Source of the DNA: JAAYBF01 sp963716445
GTDB taxonomy: Bacteria > Actinomycetota > Thermoleophilia > Solirubrobacterales > Thermoleophilaceae
Direction of reading: 5' to 3'
Assembly: GCA_963716445.1 (NCBI GenBank)
Contig: OY970313.1
Coordinates: forward strand, 248,001-312,000
DNA: 64,000 nt
Shown: positions 60,032-64,000 of the stretch, in pieces
How positions within the stretch are numbered: the stretch's first letter is position 1
How the letters are laid out: each line of letters opens with the position of its first letter
Position numbers and translations under genes: made by a program
The notes under the pieces: model-generated
The model's input: the letters and a program-made list of their open reading frames with translations, nothing else
Told to the model about the DNA's origin: nothing
Database searches by the model: none

Positions 60032-63000
60032 ATGAGAAGCCTGTGGACCGTAATCCGACGTACCACCCCGAGGGCGGCCGCTCCAAGGCATGTCTTTGCC
60101 CTCTCCTCGGCCGTTGGTGCGTTCTGGGATGGTCGCGGGATCGCGTCGCGTGGGGGAGCTCGCCTCGGGCTGGCAGCGGTCGTTTCGGCAACGCTGCTCG
60201 CGACATTCACGCCGGCTGCGTTTGCGGCCAAGACGGTGGATGGGTTCTTGGGTGGGCCGCAGTCGAGTCCGTCTGACCGGTTCCACTCGCCGGGCGATAC
60301 CGCTGTCGTTGAGGCGTCTGGCGATGTCTATGTCGCGGATTTCGGGAGGGTGCAGCGGCTGGATTCGGATGGGGCGTTTGAGTTGTCGTGGGGCAGGGAT
60401 GTGGTCGCCGACGGTGCTCCCGGCGATACGGGCGACGGTGGCGAGGTTTGCACGGTGGCTGCGGATTGCCGGAGCGATGCGTTCTCGGGTGTCGCGGAGG
60501 GGGAGTTCGACAACGCGACGGGGGTTGCGGTCAATCAGGTCGTCGGCCATCCGCAGTCCGGGCATGTGTATGTCCGCGACACCGGGAACATGCGTGTGCA
60601 GGAGTTCGACGCCGAGGGGGGGTTCGTGCGGGCGTGGGGTTGGGGTGTCGCTACGGGCGCTGAGGCGTTCGAGGTCTGCACCTCGGGCTGTCTGCAGGGC
60701 CTTCCTGGTGCCGGCAACGGCCAGTTGGGCGCTACCGGTTCGTTCGCGTCGATCGCTGTCGACCCGGTCAGCGGCAACGTGTATGTCGCCGACCCGGCCA
60801 ACCAGCGTGTCCAGGAGTTCGAGGGCGACGGCGACTTCGTGTCGGCGTTTGGGTCCGCGTTCGCGGACGAGACACCGGATCCGGGCGAGTTCGGCTTCGA
60901 TCAGCCCGCCCACATAGCGGTCGACTCAAACGGCGTGGTCTATGCGTCGGACTCCACCGAGTCCGGGCGTGTGCAGCGCTATGACAGCGCCAGCGACGCG
61001 TTCCTCGGGCCGATCGGAGCGCCGCCGCTGACGTCGGGGTTCACCCGCGGGATCGAGGTCGACCCGTCCACCGACAACCTCTTGGTCCTCCGTACACCGG
61101 ACTCCGGCGCCGAGACAGTCGTCGAGGAGCTCGACACCGCCACCCTCGCAGTCCTCGACACCCATGGGGTCGGTGACGGGCTCACCGACCCGTCCGGCGG
61201 CCCAGTTCCTACGTCCGGGCTCGGTGTCGACGGAACACGCGGCAAGCTCTACGTCCCGCTCTGGTTCTTTCACTCAGGGACGGTCTTCGCTGGCCTCTTC
61301 GTCCTCGACGGCGACGGCGATGCGCCGCCGGAGCCTGTCGCGGGAGCGCCGTTGACCGTCGATGACGACAGCGCCCAGCTCTCGGGCACAGTCGATCCCA
61401 ACGGTCCGAGCTACTACCGCTTCGAGTACTCCAAGAACGGAGTCGACTGGCAGCTCATGGGCGGTGGCGGCACCAACAGCCCCGAGTTCTTTGCGAATCG
61501 GCTGTTGGTCGGCTCTTCGCCGCAGCCGGTGGCCGCGACGCTGGAGGGCCTGGAGTCCAACACGACCTATCGCGTGAGGATCGTCGCGACCAAGCTCACC
61601 GGCCCCAACAGCGAGGTGACCGCCATCTCGCCGGAGGCGACATTCCTCACAGACGCCGTAGCACCCACCGCCACGACGAGCGCGGTGCACAGCTACACCG
61701 ACACCTCCGCCTGGCTGGCGGGACAGGTCAACCCGAAGGGATCGGCGACCACATACCGCTTCGAGTGGGGCAAGAACACCGACTACCCTCATCAGGCGCC
61801 GGCAGCCGACGCGAGCGCCGGCTCCGGCACGGCCTCCAAGACAGTGCTCGAGGAAGTCCACGGCCTCGAGCCCGACACCGTCTATCACTACCGGCTGATC
61901 GCCGAAAGCGCGGAGGGCGTCACGGTCGGCGCGGACCGGACGTTCAAGACACGCCAGGCCTTTGGCGGGTTCGCCCAGCGAGCCTATGAGCAGGTGACGC
62001 CAGCGGTGAAGGACAAGGACGTCTCGCATCCGGCGCAGGGTCAAAGGATTGTTGGCGACTCGGGCCTCAACGGGCACGCTGTGTGGCCGGTTGCCGGTGA
62101 TGGTGGCGCGCTGATGTGGGGTGTCAGCGATGCGCTTTCAGACGCCGAGCAGGGTGGTACGGCGGCTGCCGAGATGCTCCAGTACTACCGCGCAGGCCGC
62201 GGGCCCGACGGCTGGTCGAGCCGCCTTGTGTTGCACCGGCCGCCTGGCCCCGCGGACCAGTACAGGGCTCGGCCCGTCGCGACGTCGGCGGATCTGTCGA
62301 AGTTCCTGGTGACGGCGGACCTGCCGTTGCTGGAGGGCGCGGACGACCGCTCGTTCTATCTACGCGATCCGTTCGGCGACGAGTTGGAGACGATCGATGG
62401 GTCCTCTGACGCCAATGGGTTCCTACCCTCGCTGGGTGGTGGATCGGATGATCTGAGCCGTGTGTTCTTCACGGCGCCCGATGGCTCGTTGCGGGAGTGG
62501 GTGGGCGGCGTGTCGCGGCTTGTGAGCGTCGATGCGGGTGGTGTGCCATTTGCGGGTCCGTCGGGATTCGGCAGTGGTGCTGGTCGGCTGCGGTATGCGG
62601 TTAGCCGGGATGGGGAGCATGCGTTCTTCTCTACGCCGGTGGGGTCGGATCAGACGGAGGTCTATCGGCGCAGCCACGGCATGACGACGACTCTGGTTTC
62701 GCCGTCGAAGCGGTCGACGCCCGATCCGCAGGGCCCGAAGGCCAAGGCCTTTGTGACCGGTTCGCCGGATGGGGACACTGTGTTGTTCTCGAGCTCTGAG
62801 GAGCTGACCGACGATGCGAACACGGGGCCGTCGCGTGCGGGCACCGATCTGTATCGCTATGACGTGTCGAGCGACACCCTGATCGACGTCACGGCCGACG
62901 ACGATCCCGACGGCGCCCGGTTCATAGGTTTGCTTGGCGCTTCCGATGACGCCGACTGGGTCTACTACGTCGCGCGCGGGGAGGTCGCGGAGGGCGCTAC

Positions 63001-64000
63001 GGCCGGCCGTCCAAATGTGTATCTGTGGCGTGACGACGGGAGTGCGGGCGGCGAGACGCGGTTCATCGCGACCCTCAGCGAGCTCGAGTTCAGCCCCTTC
63101 GGCGACTACGGGCTGCACCTGAACGGCGACTCCCGGGTCGCTCGGGTGTCGCCGGACGGGGAGACGTTGGTCTTTCACTCGCCGGCGAGCTTGACCGGCT
63201 ATCGAAATCAGGGGTTTGCGCAGGTGTTCATCTACGAGGCTGACGCCAACGACGGTGAGGGATTGTTGAGTTGTGTGTCGTGTCGTCCCAACGGCACGCC
63301 GGCGCACGGCGATTCGGCGGTGCCCCGTACGGGCTCGGTGCCGCGGATGGTGTCGACGGTGTCGCGGGTGTTGTCTTCGGATGGGCGGCGGGTGTTCTTC
63401 AACAGCGCGGATGCTTTGTTGCCTCAGGACGTCAACGGGAGATTTGACGTGTATGAGTGGGAGGCGGGCCGTTTGCGGCTGGTCTCGACCGGGACGAGCA
63501 CGGACGGAAGCGATTTCGTCGGGGCCAGCGAGGACGGCGACGACGTGTTCTTCATCACCCGCGATCGTCTCGTGGGCCAGGACGTCGACGGCTTGAAGGA
63601 TGTCTATGACGCAAGGGTCGGGGGTGGGTTCGCGTCGCAGAACCCGGTCGCTGAGGCTCCGTGTGTCGGGGAGGCCTGTCGGCCCGCCGTCTCTGGCGCA
63701 CCCGCAGCCGGCGATCCGGCCAGCCGGGCGGGCTCGGGTGCGGGCGACTATGCGCCGTTGTTCAGCGTCGCGCGGATTTCGGCGCGTCAGCAGCGGCTGT
63801 TGGCCAGTCGTGGCCGGCTGACGGTCAGGGTGGACGTCAGGGGCCCGGGTCGGGTCCAGGTGCGCGCCATGCGCGGATCCAAGAGCGTCGGCTCCGGCGC
63901 CAAGACCGCTACGAAGGCCGGTGCGGTGAAGGTGACGGTGAGGTTGGCGCGTTCGGCTAGGCGGGCGTTGAGCAGGCGTGGCCGGCTGCGGCTGCGGCTT
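60032..64000 (+). CDS. Large secreted NHL/Fn3/TolB-like protein, paralogue (partial, runs off the window)
   Basis: The frame is open from the ATG at 60032 to the window edge, 1323 codons with no stop. It aligns end to end with the 1350-aa protein at 52231. The signal segment (LGLAAVVSATLLATFTPAAF) ends at the shared AAFAAKTVDGFLGG. The NHL part is almost identical (GHVYVRDTGNMRVQEFDAEG). Two Fn3-like domains, the CVSCRPNGTPAH motif and the basic tail follow. Only the TolB-like region between Fn3 and tail has diverged clearly. It is preceded by GAGGAGAGGAACC, matching the first gene's site. By comparison only some 10-20 codons should be missing. Confidence 0.88.
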   Translation, partial: MRSLWTVIRRTTPRAAAPRHVFALSSAVGAFWDGRGIASRGGARLGLAAVVSATLLATFTPAAFAAKTVDGFLGGPQSSPSDRFHSPGDTAVVEASGDVYVADFGRVQRLDSDGAFELSWGRDVVADGAPGDTGDGGEVCTVAADCRSDAFSGVAEGEFDNATGVAVNQVVGHPQSGHVYVRDTGNMRVQEFDAEGGFVRAWGWGVATGAEAFEVCTSGCLQGLPGAGNGQLGATGSFASIAVDPVSGNVYVADPANQRVQEFEGDGDFVSAFGSAFADETPDPGEFGFDQPAHIAVDSNGVVYASDSTESGRVQRYDSASDAFLGPIGAPPLTSGFTRGIEVDPSTDNLLVLRTPDSGAETVVEELDTATLAVLDTHGVGDGLTDPSGGPVPTSGLGVDGTRGKLYVPLWFFHSGTVFAGLFVLDGDGDAPPEPVAGAPLTVDDDSAQLSGTVDPNGPSYYRFEYSKNGVDWQLMGGGGTNSPEFFANRLLVGSSPQPVAATLEGLESNTTYRVRIVATKLTGPNSEVTAISPEATFLTDAVAPTATTSAVHSYTDTSAWLAGQVNPKGSATTYRFEWGKNTDYPHQAPAADASAGSGTASKTVLEEVHGLEPDTVYHYRLIAESAEGVTVGADRTFKTRQAFGGFAQRAYEQVTPAVKDKDVSHPAQGQRIVGDSGLNGHAVWPVAGDGGALMWGVSDALSDAEQGGTAAAEMLQYYRAGRGPDGWSSRLVLHRPPGPADQYRARPVATSADLSKFLVTADLPLLEGADDRSFYLRDPFGDELETIDGSSDANGFLPSLGGGSDDLSRVFFTAPDGSLREWVGGVSRLVSVDAGGVPFAGPSGFGSGAGRLRYAVSRDGEHAFFSTPVGSDQTEVYRRSHGMTTTLVSPSKRSTPDPQGPKAKAFVTGSPDGDTVLFSSSEELTDDANTGPSRAGTDLYRYDVSSDTLIDVTADDDPDGARFIGLLGASDDADWVYYVARGEVAEGATAGRPNVYLWRDDGSAGGETRFIATLSELEFSPFGDYGLHLNGDSRVARVSPDGETLVFHSPASLTGYRNQGFAQVFIYEADANDGEGLLSCVSCRPNGTPAHGDSAVPRTGSVPRMVSTVSRVLSSDGRRVFFNSADALLPQDVNGRFDVYEWEAGRLRLVSTGTSTDGSDFVGASEDGDDVFFITRDRLVGQDVDGLKDVYDARVGGGFASQNPVAEAPCVGEACRPAVSGAPAAGDPASRAGSGAGDYAPLFSVARISARQQRLLASRGRLTVRVDVRGPGRVQVRAMRGSKSVGSGAKTATKAGAVKVTVRLARSARRALSRRGRLRLRL

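Overview
The window is very GC-rich DNA with dense, mostly non-overlapping bacterial genes, frequent GTG starts and many 1-4 base start/stop overlaps. The gene set points to a deep-branching actinobacterium. It includes PAC2 and DUF2342 proteins, a SigB/F-type sigma factor with a STAS antagonist, an AdnAB-like UvrD helicase-nuclease, Ku plus LigD, an IleRS with the HIGH variant GSHH, and very long secreted NHL/fibronectin-III proteins. The order Solirubrobacterales (class Thermoleophilia) is my best guess from the gene families; no rRNA is present to confirm it.

1-6301: a tightly coupled + strand operon of an ATP-grasp ligase, a PLP aminotransferase, a DapF-type epimerase and a class I glutamine amidotransferase. 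It is followed by a tRNA-Glu(UUC)-like gene split in its D-loop by about 131 bases, and then by a LeuRS paralogue that has lost both the HIGH and KMSKS motifs. This is the most unusual stretch of the window. 6302-7464 holds no convincing protein gene. It contains a candidate stand-alone structured RNA with its own promoter and terminator, several long hairpins, and the first copy of a dispersed palindromic repeat.

7465-20000: an AbiEi/DUF559 protein, an aldehyde dehydrogenase, fumarase, MerR and MarR regulators, a sulfotransferase of foreign appearance bracketed by a 70-bp direct repeat of the MarR 3' end, ileS, a 4-oxalocrotonate tautomerase and thioredoxin. 20000-31018: secreted and lipid-anchored proteins, a dolichol-phosphate-mannose-type glycosyltransferase, PolX, trehalose-phosphatase, two overlapping TauE/SafE half-genes, STAS, sigma factor, DUF2294, sterol desaturase and PAC2. 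31019-31792 is a non-coding repeat island with a 65-bp tandem array, a roughly 350-bp element with terminal inverted repeats, and a 32-bp triplicate.

31793-52096: the helicase-nuclease, a CAP protein, an NHEJ set (LigD ligase, Ku, LigD polymerase as three genes), a metalloprotease, a Lys/Ala-rich histone-like protein, a Phd/PIN toxin-antitoxin pair, Mrp, ferredoxin, groEL and groES under a CIRCE operator, a cupredoxin-like lipoprotein, an ASCH protein, a tandem TetR, a Crp/Fnr regulator and two small secreted proteins whose genes overlap antisense.

52097-64000: three very large secreted proteins. An NHL/Fn3 protein and a second secreted protein form one operon, followed by a close paralogue of the first that runs off the window edge. 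Matching promoters and Shine-Dalgarno regions precede both paralogues. Codon use here is visibly more T-rich at third positions than in the rest of the window.
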